Part shown: positions 48,130 to 59,064 of the stretch, one piece after another | How positions within the stretch are numbered: the first letter of the stretch is position 1 | Layout: each line of letters begins with the position of its first letter | Source of the DNA: Paraniabella defluvii | Lineage (GTDB): Bacteria > Bacteroidota > Bacteroidia > Chitinophagales > Chitinophagaceae | DNA: 64,000 nucleotides | Reading direction: 5' to 3' | NCBI GenBank assembly: GCA_019316985.1 | Contig: CP079215.1 | Span: forward strand, 4,960,001 to 5,024,000 | Translations under genes and position numbers: made by a program | Notes under the pieces: model-generated | Seen by the model: the letters and a program-made list of their open reading frames with translations, nothing else | Told to the model about the DNA's origin: nothing | Database searches by the model: none

Positions 48130-49734
48130 ATGAAAAAAATATTGCTGCTTATAATATATCTACAATCGATAGCGTATAGCCTTTCAGCCCAGTTTACGGA
48201 TAAATGGGGTGATCAGGGTAATGGTACTTATGTGAATCCTGTGCTGCCCGGGGATTTCAGCGATCTGGATGCGATAAAAGTGGGAAATGATTTTTACGCT
48301 ATTTCTTCTACCATGCAATTTTCACCAGGCATGGCAGTGCTACATTCCAAAGACCTGGTTAACTGGCGGATAATAGGACATGTTGCAGACGATTTAACCC
48401 GTATTAGTCCTAACCTGAACTGGGATAAAATGAATAGTTATGGTAAAGGTATCTGGGCTGGTTCGATACGCTACTATAAGGGGAAATTCTGGGTATATTT
48501 TGGTACTCCCGACGATGGTTTCTTTATGAGCTCGGCAACCAATCCGGCCGGGCCCTGGGAGCCTTTACATCAGTTATGGAAGGTAAAAGGCTGGGACGAT
48601 TGCTGCAGCTTTTGCGACGATGACGGTCAGTTGTATTTTATTGCCACCCAATTCGCCCTGGATCCAAAAAATAACAGGAAATACAATATTCACTTGTTTA
48701 AAATGGCACCAGACGGGAAACAGCTGATCATGGAGTCGGATACCATCATTTACCAGGCCAACGGCAGTGAGGCTAACAAGTTGTATAAGATCAATGGCCT
48801 TTATTACCATTACTTCAGCCAGGTTAATTCAGAAGGCCGTGTCATTATGATGCAGCGTTCAAACAGTCTATACGGCCCGTGGGAGGTGAAACAACTGAAT
48901 CGTGTCAGTAGCAAAACAGACAGGGAGCCGAACCAGGGAGGTCTTATACAGCTGGACAATAGTCAATGGTGGTTTTTTACACATCATGGCAGCGGTAGCT
49001 GGGAAGGCCGGGTAGCAAGTCTCCTGCCGGTTAACTGGATAAACGGATGGCCCATCATCGGCCAGGTTGGAGCGGATACCATCGGCAATATGGTATGGAC
49101 CGGCCGGAAACCAATCCTGTCAAAATCAGCAAAGATTAAACTTCAGACAAGTGATGATTTTTCAGCACAAAAGCTGTTACCGCAATGGGAGTGGAACTAT
49201 CAGCCTCGTGCCGGCAAATGGTCGTTAATCCAACGCAATGGATTCTTACGTTTGCATGCCTTTTCACCTTTAGATTCAAAAGATAAACGAAATATTATAT
49301 TGCGGGCAGGCAATACGCTCACGCAGCGCACCCTGCGCACCAGGTCAAATATTGTAACTGTTAAAATAGATATCAGCTCGATGACCAACGGACAATATGC
49401 CGGCATTACACATTTTTCAACCACATCAAATAGCTTGCTGGGGATCAAAAAGGAGCAGGGAATACGCAGGTTGTTTTATAGTTATAATAACGTAGATACA
49501 ACGGGGATAGTACTTTCCGATAAATATATATGGCTGCAATCGCAGTGGAATGCGAACGGGGAAAACATATATGCTTATAGCCTGGATGGTAAGAAGTTTG
49601 TGGCTTTTGGAGGCAGGTCAACATTAACTTGGGGAGGCTATCGTGGCGATAGGATAGGCGTTTTCAATTTCAATGTAGAGGGCGAAAGCGGATTTATTGA
49701 TGTGGATTATTTTAATTACCGGTACTCTAACTAA
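48130..49734 (+). CDS. GH43 beta-xylosidase/arabinofuranosidase with C-terminal sandwich
   Basis: Intact 534-residue enzyme with no frame break. A signal peptide ends at LSAQ. Five-bladed propeller, residues about 28-320: base Asp in DFSDLDAIKVGNDFYAI (about 45), Asp in CDDDGQLYFI, acid Glu in GSEANKLYKI (about 214), then THHGSGSWEGR. The C-terminal concanavalin-like domain (about 340-534) is of the type common in GH43 beta-xylosidases and arabinofuranosidases. It starts 12 nt after the fusion gene, so it is in the same operon. Sugar specificity is not visible from sequence alone. Confidence 0.92.
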   Translation: MKKILLLIIYLQSIAYSLSAQFTDKWGDQGNGTYVNPVLPGDFSDLDAIKVGNDFYAISSTMQFSPGMAVLHSKDLVNWRIIGHVADDLTRISPNLNWDKMNSYGKGIWAGSIRYYKGKFWVYFGTPDDGFFMSSATNPAGPWEPLHQLWKVKGWDDCCSFCDDDGQLYFIATQFALDPKNNRKYNIHLFKMAPDGKQLIMESDTIIYQANGSEANKLYKINGLYYHYFSQVNSEGRVIMMQRSNSLYGPWEVKQLNRVSSKTDREPNQGGLIQLDNSQWWFFTHHGSGSWEGRVASLLPVNWINGWPIIGQVGADTIGNMVWTGRKPILSKSAKIKLQTSDDFSAQKLLPQWEWNYQPRAGKWSLIQRNGFLRLHAFSPLDSKDKRNIILRAGNTLTQRTLRTRSNIVTVKIDISSMTNGQYAGITHFSTTSNSLLGIKKEQGIRRLFYSYNNVDTTGIVLSDKYIWLQSQWNANGENIYAYSLDGKKFVAFGGRSTLTWGGYRGDRIGVFNFNVEGESGFIDVDYFNYRYSN

Positions 49735-49754
49735 GGGCGAACGCATAAATATCT

Positions 49755-49840
49755 GGCCACGAATATGCGAGTAAGGGATGTGTTTTTATATTCGAAATGA
49801 TGATATCTCTAATGTGCCTGTTCATGTATTCTGTGCATTG
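49755..49840. repeat. Interspersed imperfect palindrome, copy 2
   Basis: Degenerate relative of the element at 12440-12528, with the left arm GCCACGAATATGCGAGTAA and the internal words in the same order. The right arm (around 49821-49840) is eroded, so the hairpin is weak. It lies between the GH43 and HTCS genes. Confidence 0.5.
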
Positions 49841-49931
49841 AATCCTGAAAAAAACAGATTTATGCTCTAGCCCAGGCCCACATTGCCGGTTGTTGCAAAA
49901 AAATATTATTATTGGAGAGCTTATTGCCGTT

Positions 49932-52900
49932 ATGTTTCGATTGTATAAAGCATGTTTTTTCTTGTTCTGTTTATGTGCTTCCAGGCTCCATGCCCAGGTT
50001 GTGATTAGTAAACTGGGTGTCAGGGAGGGATTATCTAATGAAACGGTTCGTTCTATATTCCAGGACAGCAAAGGGTTTATGTGGTTCGGTACACTTGACG
50101 GGCTCAATCGTTTTGATGGATATGATTTTAAGACCTATCATAATGTCTTTGGAGACAGTTCTTCCCTGCTGAGTAATGTAATATATGGTGTCACCGAAGA
50201 TAGAAACGGCAATATCTGGATGGCAACCCGGTTGGGTGTGTGCCGGCTTGACCGCTTATATGACAGGTTTACCACCGTTTATTATAAGAAGCAGGGCGCG
50301 TCGCAATCTGTGAGGCTGGACAGGGAGGTGATTAAAACCATTACCTGTGATCGTTTTAATAATATCCTGATAGCATCAGAACTAAAGGGATTGATGATTT
50401 GCGGGAGTGCTTCAACAACAGCAATCCAGGTTCCGCTTACAGATGCCCGGAGCGCTTCCTTGTACAATTATGGGGTACAGGCCTTGTGTTTCGACCGGCA
50501 TGGGCGTACCCTGGTTTTTGTTCAGGATAAAGGCCTTTGTGTGCTTGACTATAAAAGTAACACGCTGAAATTATTAAATGCAGGGCTCAGGTATGTAAAC
50601 GCGATGCTGGCAGACGCCGATAAAATATGGATGGCTACCAATGAAGGCGTTTATTGCTATAGTTTGGATAACAATAGCATTACCTCCGTATTTAATACAG
50701 ATAACAATAAAATACAGTCGAACCTGGCTATTGCGCTGGCATCAGATAACAAGCAATACATTTATATAGCAACCATGGGAGCCGGTCTTTATATATATGA
50801 TAAGGCAACCGGTAAAATGGAACGTATTAGTGGCGGCGATAGTAAAACCGATCTGACAAGCAGTGGTATTTACTCGCTGTTTGTTGATGATGGAGCGAGG
50901 ATATGGCTGGGAACAAGAAGAGGTGGCATCAATATAGTGGACAAAGGGCGCAGGCAATTCCAGACTATCAGCCACGAGCCTGGCAATAAGAAAGGACTTT
51001 CGGGGAACTTTATTACATCTGTGGCTGAGTCTCCCGCCGGTACCCTCTTTGTGGCTACAGAAGAAAATGGTTTAAATGTAAAAGAGCCCGGTGCGGATTA
51101 CTTTACCACTTATCAATACAAACCCGGGGATGTCAATTCCATATCCAGTAATAATGTAAATAACATTACTATTGATCATAATGGAAGTATATGGTTGGCC
51201 ACTTATACAGATGGGATCTGCCGCTTTGATCCGTCCACCCGGAAGTTTAAAAGATATATTGCTGTCAATCCTAAGAAAAACCTGGAGAACAAGGTATTTA
51301 ATACACTATATGAAGATCGATCCGGAACACTTTGGGCATCCGCCCTTAGAAGAGGTAATCATTTTGGTGCTTTATATCAGTATAACCGGTCGGCAGATAA
51401 ATTCGAAATTTTTGATGATCGTTTGTCCGATTTATTTTCTTTGTTAGAAGATAGCCAGGAAATTTCTGGGGAGGTGGTCTTACCGACCTCGTTAAAATTA
51501 ACAAGAATACCCGGCAACACGAATATTTTTACATTGGCCAGTTTATCAGAACTATTACAGACGATGGTTTGGGAAATCTTTGGTTGGGTACAGAGGAGGA
51601 GGCCTTGTATTATTCGATCGTAATCAGAAAAAGATAAAAGCACGCTATACTGTTGCAGAAGGGCTGTCTAACAATAGTAGTTTTTTCGACACTGCAGGAC
51701 AACAATGGGCACCTGTGGTTAGGCACTTTCAACGGGCTTTCCAGGTTTGATATCAGTAGCAGGAAGTTTAAGAATTTTTATAGAAGTGATGGGTTACAAA
51801 GTGATCAATTTCATTTTAATGCTGCTACTAAACTTAAATCGGGCGCTTTTGTGTTTGGAGGCATTGGCGGCTATAACATATTTTACCCCGATAGCATACA
51901 TTTTTCCCGGCAGAACGCTCACCTGCGCCTTACAGCAATAATGGTAGACGGGAAAAAGCTGGAAAACACACCTGGTTATATTGTAGACGCTTCGAACGGC
52001 ACGGCCAGCGCCATTGCCGTGCCCTACGATCATGCTGTATTTTCGTTCAGTTTTGCAGCGCTTGAATATGCCGTGCCTAACAAAATATCTTATGCCTATT
52101 ATATGGATGGATGGGACAAAGGGTGGAACTATAGCGGTCAGGCAAGAACGGCAACCTATACACATCTAAGCGAAGGGCGTTATGTATTTAGAGTGAAAAG
52201 CACCAATGGTGATGGCAAATGGGTAGAAGAGATCGCAATACCGGTTCGGGTGTATCCGCCCTGGTACCGTAGTATCTGGGCGTATTTGTTCTATTTAAGC
52301 GCTTTCGTTTCCTTATTCTATTTATATATAAAATATCGCGCCAGGCAGGCCAAATTACTGTATGAGGTTACTCTGCAGAAGCTGGAAGTGCAGAATCAGA
52401 AGGCCGAACGCGAACGGGCAGCAGCCGAGCTCGCCCTCGAAAAGTCGGAGCATGAAAGATATGCCGCTGAATTAGCAAGTGAGCGAACGCAGCGGGCTTT
52501 GGAGCAGTCTGAAAGAGAAGCCGAAAAAGCAATTGCAGACAAAGAAAAAGAAGTAGATGAGCGAAGAGCCGCTTTTTTACCAATATATCCCATGAGTTTC
52601 GCACACCATTATCGTTAATCATTAATCCTATTAAGGATATTCTTGATAAGGATGGAATTTTGCCGGAGAAAGAAGAGCGGGAGCTAAAGATCGTTTATCG
52701 CAATGCAAAAAGAATGCTGAGCCTGACCAACCAGTTGTTGATGTTCAGAAGGGAAGAAACGGGCATGGACCGTATTTATCCCCAGCAGCTCAACCTCTCT
52801 GAACTTTGCAAAGAAGTATATTTATGCTTTATATACCAGGCCCGCCAAAAAGAGCTCACTTACGAATTGATAAAGCAGGAAGCTCCTGTCTATATTTATG

Positions 52901-54201
52901 GCGACAGGGAAAAGCTGGAGATTGTATTTTATAACCTGTTATCTAACGCATTAAAGTATGCACCCTACGGAGGCCAGGTATATTTTACGATTAATGAATC
53001 ATCGGAAACAATAACCGTAGGAGTTTCCGATAATGGTCCGGGGATACAGAGCAGTGCACAGTTAAGGATCTTTGATAAATTTTACCAGGCCAGGGGCTTA
53101 GACAATGTGACGCAGCCGGGATTTGGAATTGGTCTTTACCTGGCCAAACAGTTCACTAACCTGCATGGTGGAAGTATCGAATACAGGAATAATGTGTCCG
53201 GCGGAAGTCTTTTCCTGGTGGAGCTTCGTAAAGGAATGAATCATTTTCCTAATGATCAGTTCAGTCAAATCGGTGCTTCAGCTGCTACAGAAAAAATATC
53301 TTTATTGGAAGCCTTGAATGAGGAAACAAAAGAAGAAGATCGGGCACCCATGCTTAGCGAAGTCTCTAAACCAACCGAGCATGTGGTGGCCACTGATAAG
53401 CAGTCTATACTGGTGGTTGACGACGATGAAACGACCCGTGAATACCTGGCCCTGCTATTTTCGCCAATGTACCAGGTATACCAGGCGGTAAATGGCGACC
53501 AGGGATTTGAGCTGGCCGAACGGATATTCCCCGACATCATTATATCCGATATTATGATGGGACAGACCAACGGTATTAACTTATGCAGCCAGATAAAGCA
53601 AAACCCGGCGCTGGGCCATATACCGGTTATTTTATTAACGGGCACCACCAACGAAACAATAAAACTTGAAGGAGTAAGGGAAGGGGCTGATGATTACATC
53701 ATGAAGCCCTTTGATAAAGATCTGCTGGTGGCCAGGGTTGAAAGCCTTCTCAAGAACAGGAATAATATTCAGCGCTACTTTTATAATGAAATAACGCTTC
53801 ATAACCAGGATGCCAAGATACCTGAACAATACCGGCAGTTCCTGGAAACCTGTATAAAAGTGGTGGAAGATCATTTGGACGACGAACAATTCAGCAGCAA
53901 GAAGCTGGCATCGGAGCTGGGCATGAGTTACTCCTCTATTACCAAGAAAGTAAAGACTATTTCAGGACAATCTTTGAATAGTTTTATAAGGTTTATCAGG
54001 CTGAGAAAGGCAGCTAGGTTGTTTATAGATACGAATTATAATGTAAATGAAGTAGCCAACCTGGTAGGTATTTACGATGCCCGTTACTTTCGCGAACAGT
54101 TCAGCAGGCAGTTTAATATGAATCCATCTGATTTTATAAAAAAATACAGGAACTCTTTTTCAAATAAGTTTACCATAAACAGGGATATACTTAATCAATA
54201 G
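49932..54201 (+). CDS. Hybrid two-component system sensor/regulator (HTCS)
   Basis: Single-chain signalling protein of about 1423 residues that senses an oligosaccharide outside the cytoplasmic membrane and activates PUL genes. ATG 49932 gives a signal peptide ending at LHAQ. Order: beta-propeller repeats (about 25-665, e.g. GFMWFGTLDGLNRFDGY), Y_Y_Y domain (about 668-777), membrane helix (about 780-800), coiled coil rich in Glu/Arg, histidine kinase with SHEFRTPL (His about 888), ATPase (NGPGI, GFGIGLYLAK), receiver (DDDE; phospho-Asp in SDIMM about 1206) and AraC-type DNA-binding domain (about 1317-1420). Breaks: G2 51458-51459, G2 51594-51595, one near 51675 (extra base or two missing) and T6 52573-52578. 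It sits behind the operon driven by operator B. Confidence 0.93.
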
Positions 54202-54496
54202 GCATGGCTGAGGTGTATCCCAAATTATAGCGATCCTTCCACGGATCCTGAATGGGGCGATCATGTGGACACATTTCTTAAAAACGATCAAACAACCTGG
54301 AATTGCATCGGGGCAGATTTGCGATGATTTATACACAATAAGATAGAAATTAGTGAGCTAATATTTTTATTGTCCACTTTTTGTTTGCTCTTATTTTTCT
54401 TTTTTACTTTTTGCCCAAAAAACCGGGATAAAAAGCTTCCTGGTGGCACGTATCTCGAATCTTTCGATTAAACTCTTGAAAGTTTCATCTTTGTTC
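54202..54496 (+). other. Gap after HTCS with possible gene remnant
   Basis: About 295 nt before the REP block. At 54217-54325 one frame reads like protein (PNYSDPSTDPEWGDHVDTFL and on to a stop) without a start codon. It may be the 3' end of a lost gene; no family was recognised. The rest is AT-rich. Confidence 0.3.
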
Positions 54497-55283
54497 ATCA
54501 CGTTCGACCCCTTCGGGGCCGCATCCTACTCCTTTTCTTTCCCTCAGCTGATGCTGAGGGTTATGTGCATGGTGCCCTTCGGGCACTATAGCAACGATAA
54601 TTTAAGGAACGCCTATTGAAAAGCAGGCCGACTGAAGGATCCAATATCCGTGGCCCCTGGCTGGTGCCAGGGTAACAGATAGCTATCGCATGCGGCTCCA
54701 GAGGGTCGAATATTATGCGTTTTGTTTCCCTCAGCCGGCGCTGAGGGGCATGTACGTGGAGCCCTTCAGACACTATAGCAATGATAATTTAAGGAAAGCC
54801 TATCGAATAAATCGGGCCAGGCCCAAAAGATCCTATATACGTGGCCCCTGGCTGGTGCCAGGGTAATAGATAGCTATCGCATGCGGCTCCGGAGGGTCGA
54901 ATATTATGCGTTTTTTTCCAGTCGGCGCTGAGGGTTATGCACATGGAACCCTTCAGACACTTTAGCAATGATAACTTGAAGAAAGCCTATCGAATAAATC
55001 GGGCCGGGCCCAAAGGGTCCTATACATGTGGCCCCTGGCTGGTGCCAGGGTAACAGATAGCTATCGCATGCGGCTCGGGAGGGGTCAAATATTATGCGTT
55101 TTCTTTCCTTCAGTTGGCGCTGGGGAGCATGTACATGGAGCCCTTCAGGCACTTTAGCAATGATAACTTAAAGAAAGCCTATCGAATAGATCGTGCGGGG
55201 CCCGAAGGGTCCATGTGCATAACTCCCGCCAGCGGGAGGTAAGCAAACATAGAGAACGCGGCCCCGGAGGGGTCGAATATTGC
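54497..55283. repeat. REP-type tandem block, four units of 184-191 bp
   Basis: Four diverged copies end at about 54719, 54910, 55098 and 55282, each closing with GTCGAATATTATGCG or a variant. Units are built from small hairpins: CCCTCAGC-TGAT-GCTGAGGG (54541-54560), GTGCCC-TTC-GGGCAC (54572-54586) and CCCTGGC-TGGT-GCCAGGG (54655-54672). The fourth copy swaps the last hairpin for CCCGCCAGCGGGAGG. Short reading frames predicted in it are by-products of the repeat. The block touches the 3' end of the REP transposase gene, the arrangement expected of a RAYT and its target repeats. Confidence 0.8.
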
Positions 55284-55284
55284 T

Positions 55285-55728
55285 TCACAATAAATATTTT
55301 TCATCAAATTCAACATCATTTTCAATTAGCAAACGCTTATATTCATCGTAAAACGGCTCTTTTTTATGATGCTCTTTTTGATTTTTGACATAGTTGATGA
55401 TAATATCCCTCTGTTTTATTGAATAGGTGAAGGCGCCATAGCTTTCCTGCCATCCACGAAATTCGGGAAACAGGTTGCTGTTTTTCATCCATATACTGCT
55501 GGATGATTTTATGTCCCTGATATAATCCGCCAATGATATGGAAGGATGAAGGTCTGAAAAAATATGTATATGATCTTCTATGCCGTTGATGCGATAGAGT
55601 TTGCATTTCTTATTCTTTACGATACCCCATATGTATTTGTAAAGCTCTTCGCAATGCGCTTCTGTAATTGTTTTACGTCGGTTTTTAGTAGCAAAAACAA
55701 TCTGGTAGTAAATCTGGCGGTAGCTCAT
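55285..55728 (-). CDS. REP-associated tyrosine transposase (RAYT, Y1/HUH)
   Basis: Intact 147-residue Y1-type HUH endonuclease on the minus strand. The His-hydrophobic-His metal site is in IEDHIHIFSDLHP (about residue 52); the catalytic Tyr is in DIIINYVKNQKEHHKK (about residue 114); MSYRQIYYQIVFATKNRR is a typical start. It nicks single-stranded DNA at hairpins such as REP sequences. It is flanked by the four-unit block on one side and a further unit at 55907-56111 on the other, with no terminal inverted repeats of a classical insertion sequence. No frame break, which shows that short genes here often escape the errors. Confidence 0.9.
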   Translation of the reverse strand: MSYRQIYYQIVFATKNRRKTITEAHCEELYKYIWGIVKNKKCKLYRINGIEDHIHIFSDLHPSISLADYIRDIKSSSSIWMKNSNLFPEFRGWQESYGAFTYSIKQRDIIINYVKNQKEHHKKEPFYDEYKRLLIENDVEFDEKYLL

Positions 55729-55906
55729 AATATTATATTTCGTAGGTTATAAAATATTACTTTATACTCTAATTTACATTTTATTTTCCAAAGTTTTATT
55801 GACGTTCATGAGTCAATTTAAATTGTAACCTGAAAAGGTTTGCTGTTTTAACGACATACCTGCCTAACATTGGCATGCCGGTTACTAAATTTTGAATTGT
55901 GGAGTT

Positions 55907-56111
55907 GATCACGTTCACCCCTCCGGGGCCGTATCTTTCCCTCAGCTGACGCTGAAGATTGTGTACATGGCGCCCTTCAGGCACTGTAGCAATAATAAAC
56001 TTAAAGAACGCCTAAAACAAAGCGGGCCGGGACCGAAGGGTCCAATGTGCATAGCCGCTTGCGGGAGGTAAGAAAACATAGAGAGCACGGCCCCGGAGGG
56101 GCGAATATTGT
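55907..56111. repeat. REP-type unit on the other side of the transposase
   Basis: A single unit in the same orientation as the block at 54497: ATCACGTTC start, GACC-like hairpin with CCGGGGCC, CCCTCAGC-type hairpin, GCGCCCTTCAGGCAC, and the end GGCCCCGGAGGGGCGAATA. It is closest to the fourth copy of the block (shared ATGTGCATA, GCGGGAGGTAAG, ACATAGAGA words). Confidence 0.72.
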
Positions 56112-56249
56112 TTTATTAAGAAGAGGAAGCTTCCTATTACATTCGGATATGATCTTGATAAACGGCGCGCAGTACAGTCGATTAGAAATGCACCAATGGC
56201 TACTCAATTGCTTCGGTTAAATAGGTTTTCCTGATCCAGGTTTGCTTGA

Positions 56250-56286
56250 AATGATAATTTCCCCCTTTTTTTGATAAATGCCCTCC
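56250..56286 (+). promoter_or_regulatory. Conserved direct-repeat operator, copy C
   Basis: Half-sites TGATAATTTCCCCC (56252-56265) and TGATAAATGCCCTCC (56272-56286), 20 bp apart, with a T7 run between. TAATATTG follows at 56308-56315, 47 nt after the first C-run. It lies before the lyase gene at 56474 and just outside a REP unit. Confidence 0.68.
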
Positions 56287-56473
56287 TTGCGGTGCTAAGA
56301 TCTGGCTTAATATTGCAATAGGGTAACTGTGACAGGCGTTACCGATGCACTATTTGCTTTTTTAGGGAAGTGTATGAGCTTCCGAAGGAATTGTGGGAGG
56401 AGGTGGATAGGTTTATGTTTGTGCTTACACCGCCGGAAAAATAATTTTGATAGATCGTTATTAAACAGACAGG

Positions 56474-58484
56474 ATGCGTTTGATACCATTTTTACTTTTT
56501 TATTGGCTTTGTTTACCCTTTCGCAGGAAGTTAATGGGCAATCCTTTATTCATCCCGGTATTCTTCATAGCCGGGAAGACCTGGCACGAATGAAAGCGGC
56601 CATACAGACCCGAAAAGAGCCTGTTTTCAGCGGGTACGCGATTTTTGCCAAAGATCAGTATTCGCAATACAGTTATAAGATCAAAGGACCATTGGACACC
56701 GTAAGCCGTAATCCTACAGTAGGGCAGGGTATTTATGATAGTGATGCAAATGCCGCGCATCAAAACGCCATCATGTGGACTATTACCGGCGATAACCGTT
56801 ATGCGCAGAAAGCTATTGAAATTATCAATAGCTGGGCAGCTACATTAAAGACTATCGGCGGCCGCGATGCGGTACTGATGGCGGGCCTGGGTCCCTTCAA
56901 GATGGTAAATGCCGCAGAACTCATTCGCTATACCAATGCAGGCTGGAGTAATGCTGACATAGCAAAGGCAGAAAAGCATTTTAAAGAAGTGATTTACCCG
57001 GTGATAAAGATTATGCACCATTTGCCAATGGTAACTGGGATGCTGCTGCATTAAAAACGGCCATGGCCATTGGTGTATTTTGTAACGACCGGGCCATATT
57101 TGAGGATGCATTGCGTTACTATACAAAAGGAGGAGGAAACGGAAGTATACTGAATTATGTCATTAACAAAAACGGGCAGATCCAGGAAAGCGGGCGCGAT
57201 CAGCCTCATTCCCAGTTAGGAATCGGTATGCTTGCAGAATGTTGTGCCATTGCCTGGAACCAGGGATTGGATTTATATGGTTTTGAAGATAACCGCCTGC
57301 TCAGGGGCTTTGAATATACTGCAAAATATAACCTGGGAAATAATGATATGCCTTTTCAGGAGTGGCTGGACAGAACAGGTAAATACCATCATTATACCAT
57401 TTCAGACAAAGGGCGGGGATCCTTGCGCCCGTTATATGAGCAGGTATATGCTCATTACGTGGGAGTAAAGCAATTGAAGGCGCCTTATGTAGAGGCTGCT
57501 GTAAAAAGATACGGCCGGAAGGGGCTGGTCATCCGGGGCGGATCATCCGGGCTTCGGTACTTTATTCTTTGCAGGCGATGGCTTAAAAGGTAAAGGAGAA
57601 AAGAAAGTGAATATCCGTTCTTTTGCCCCTGGTGGCTTAATAGCCTTGGGGACAAATCAGCATATTGAACTGGAATGGGTTGCCGCTGCTTTTTCCTGTA
57701 CCTACTCCGTGCAGCGTTCTTCAACTCCTGACAGGAGGTTCCAAACGATTGCTAAAGGACTTACTGTCAACCGGTTTGTCGATAAAAACGTGCTGCCCGG
57801 CAAGCTATATTATTATACCGTTACTGAAGAACGTGCCGGAAAACAAAGCCAACCTGCATTTCCACAGCAGGCAATGGCAGGGTTGCCCGCAGGTTGGTTG
57901 CAGAAAGATGTGGGTAGTCTTAAATGTGGAAAACGTTTTTTGAAGGAGAACATTTTAGTATAGAAGCTTTTGGCAGTGGAATTGGTGCATCATCAGACAG
58001 CTTCCACTACACCTACCTGCCTTTTAAAGGCATTAACAACCTCTCTGTCAGGATTCATGCCCAGCCAACCTCGCAGTTCTCCATGATAGGTCTGATGTTA
58101 CGTAGTGATACCAGCAATAATTCCCGTTTTGCAGCCCTTACCTTATATCCCGGAAAAACCGCCCAGATCGAAGAGCCCGAGTGGCATACCCGGCTGGAAA
58201 CCCGCGAACGGATTGCCAGTAAAACTATATTGGCCGCCAAAGGCAATATCTTATCTGCGCCCGCCGTTACTTTTGGTCGCCTTACAGGTTACTATTGGCT
58301 GAAGCTTGAACGAAAGGACCGGCAGCTTGTAGCGTATGCATCCGACAATGGGAGCAGTTGGATGGAAATAGGGCGTACCAGTCAGCTGTTTGATGATCAG
58401 TCGCTGATAGGTATTACTGTTAGTTCGGGGATGCCTAATGCTACCAGTGTTATTATTGATAACATAAAAATTAACGGCAAATAG
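56474..58484 (+). CDS. Alginate-lyase-fold polysaccharide lyase (PL38-like)
   Basis: Predicted lyase of uronic-acid polymers, about 671 residues. ATG 56474 gives a signal peptide ending near VNGQ after one T is added to the T6 run at 56496-56501; the raw frame from 56329 has no signal at its start. Residues about 25-400 form an alpha/alpha toroid of the Alginate_lyase family (ILHSREDLARMKAAI, HQNAIMWTITGDNRYAQKA, SGRDQPHSQLGIGMLAE, AKYNLGNN). A fibronectin-like and a concanavalin-like C-terminal domain follow. Other breaks: A3 57006-57008, two bases over 57513-57538, and A4 57930-57933 (or the next T run). Similarity recalls PL38 glucuronan lyases, but the substrate is a guess. Confidence 0.75.
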
Positions 58485-58622
58485 TTACCGGTCAGGTAAA
58501 TTGTTTATAATACGATATTTCTTCTGGTTACGGGAGACACGGAGCGTGGTTATGCCGTGATTTATGTTTCCCCATAGCCCTCGGCCTAAAAATTATCAAA
58601 CTAAAACGAGAGGGAGGGATGC

Positions 58623-58810
58623 AATGTGCATAACCCTGGCGTTAGCCGGGGAAAGAATGCATGCACAGTGCGGCCCCAGATGGGGCGAATGTTTAATGTT
58701 TCGGGCCTTGCAGCTGCGTTAAAGGAGAAATGATATACCACGTACGAACCCTCAGGGTTCAGCAGAGTTGTTGGGTTATCTGTTACCCCGGTGCAGGGTG
58801 ATTCATATTC
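58623..58810. repeat. Degenerate REP-type fragments
   Basis: 58623-58692 shares ATGTGCATAAC, a CCCTGGC/GCCGGGG hairpin and GCGGCCCC...GGGGCGAAT with the block at 54497. GAACCCT-C-AGGGTTC (58746-58760) is a perfect palindrome. TTATCTGTTACCC near 58775 is an inverted match of GGGTAACAGATA in that block. Together they look like remains of two opposed units. Confidence 0.6.
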
Positions 58811-59023
58811 AAGCGGCCGGAGCCTTAAACGGGGAGTAGCCAGTTTCTAGAATGATGATAGTATTACTTGAAGTTGAAGTGTGCGACGCCGCCTGAATGG
58901 AACGGCCAGGCAAGGAAATTCACTCTTCAAAATGGCTCCATGGCTCCGGTTACATTTATGAGTTGATGGTGAAGACATTTTAAAAAAACGGATACAGGCT
59001 TATTTATATGCATTGTCTTGTCG

Positions 59024-59064
59024 AAAATATCATTTTACCCACCTTTTTTGATATATACCCCCTT
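59024..59064 (+). promoter_or_regulatory. Conserved direct-repeat operator, copy D
   Basis: Half-sites TATCATTTTACCCACC (59028-59043) and TGATATATACCCCC (59049-59062), 20 bp apart, with a T6 run between. TATTATTG follows at 59084-59091, 46 nt after the first C-run. It lies about 280 nt before the fourth susC. The first half-site is the weakest of the eight. Confidence 0.62.

Noticed and set aside
54497..55283. CRISPR array
   Set aside because: Units are 184-191 bp, diverged along their whole length, with no short identical repeats or unique spacers and no cas genes.
54561..56207. Small minus-strand proteins with similar starts (MPEGLHVHAPQ-type) in the REP blocks
   Set aside because: They are translations of the repeated hairpin units; their similarity follows from DNA repetition and the frames differ in length and end.
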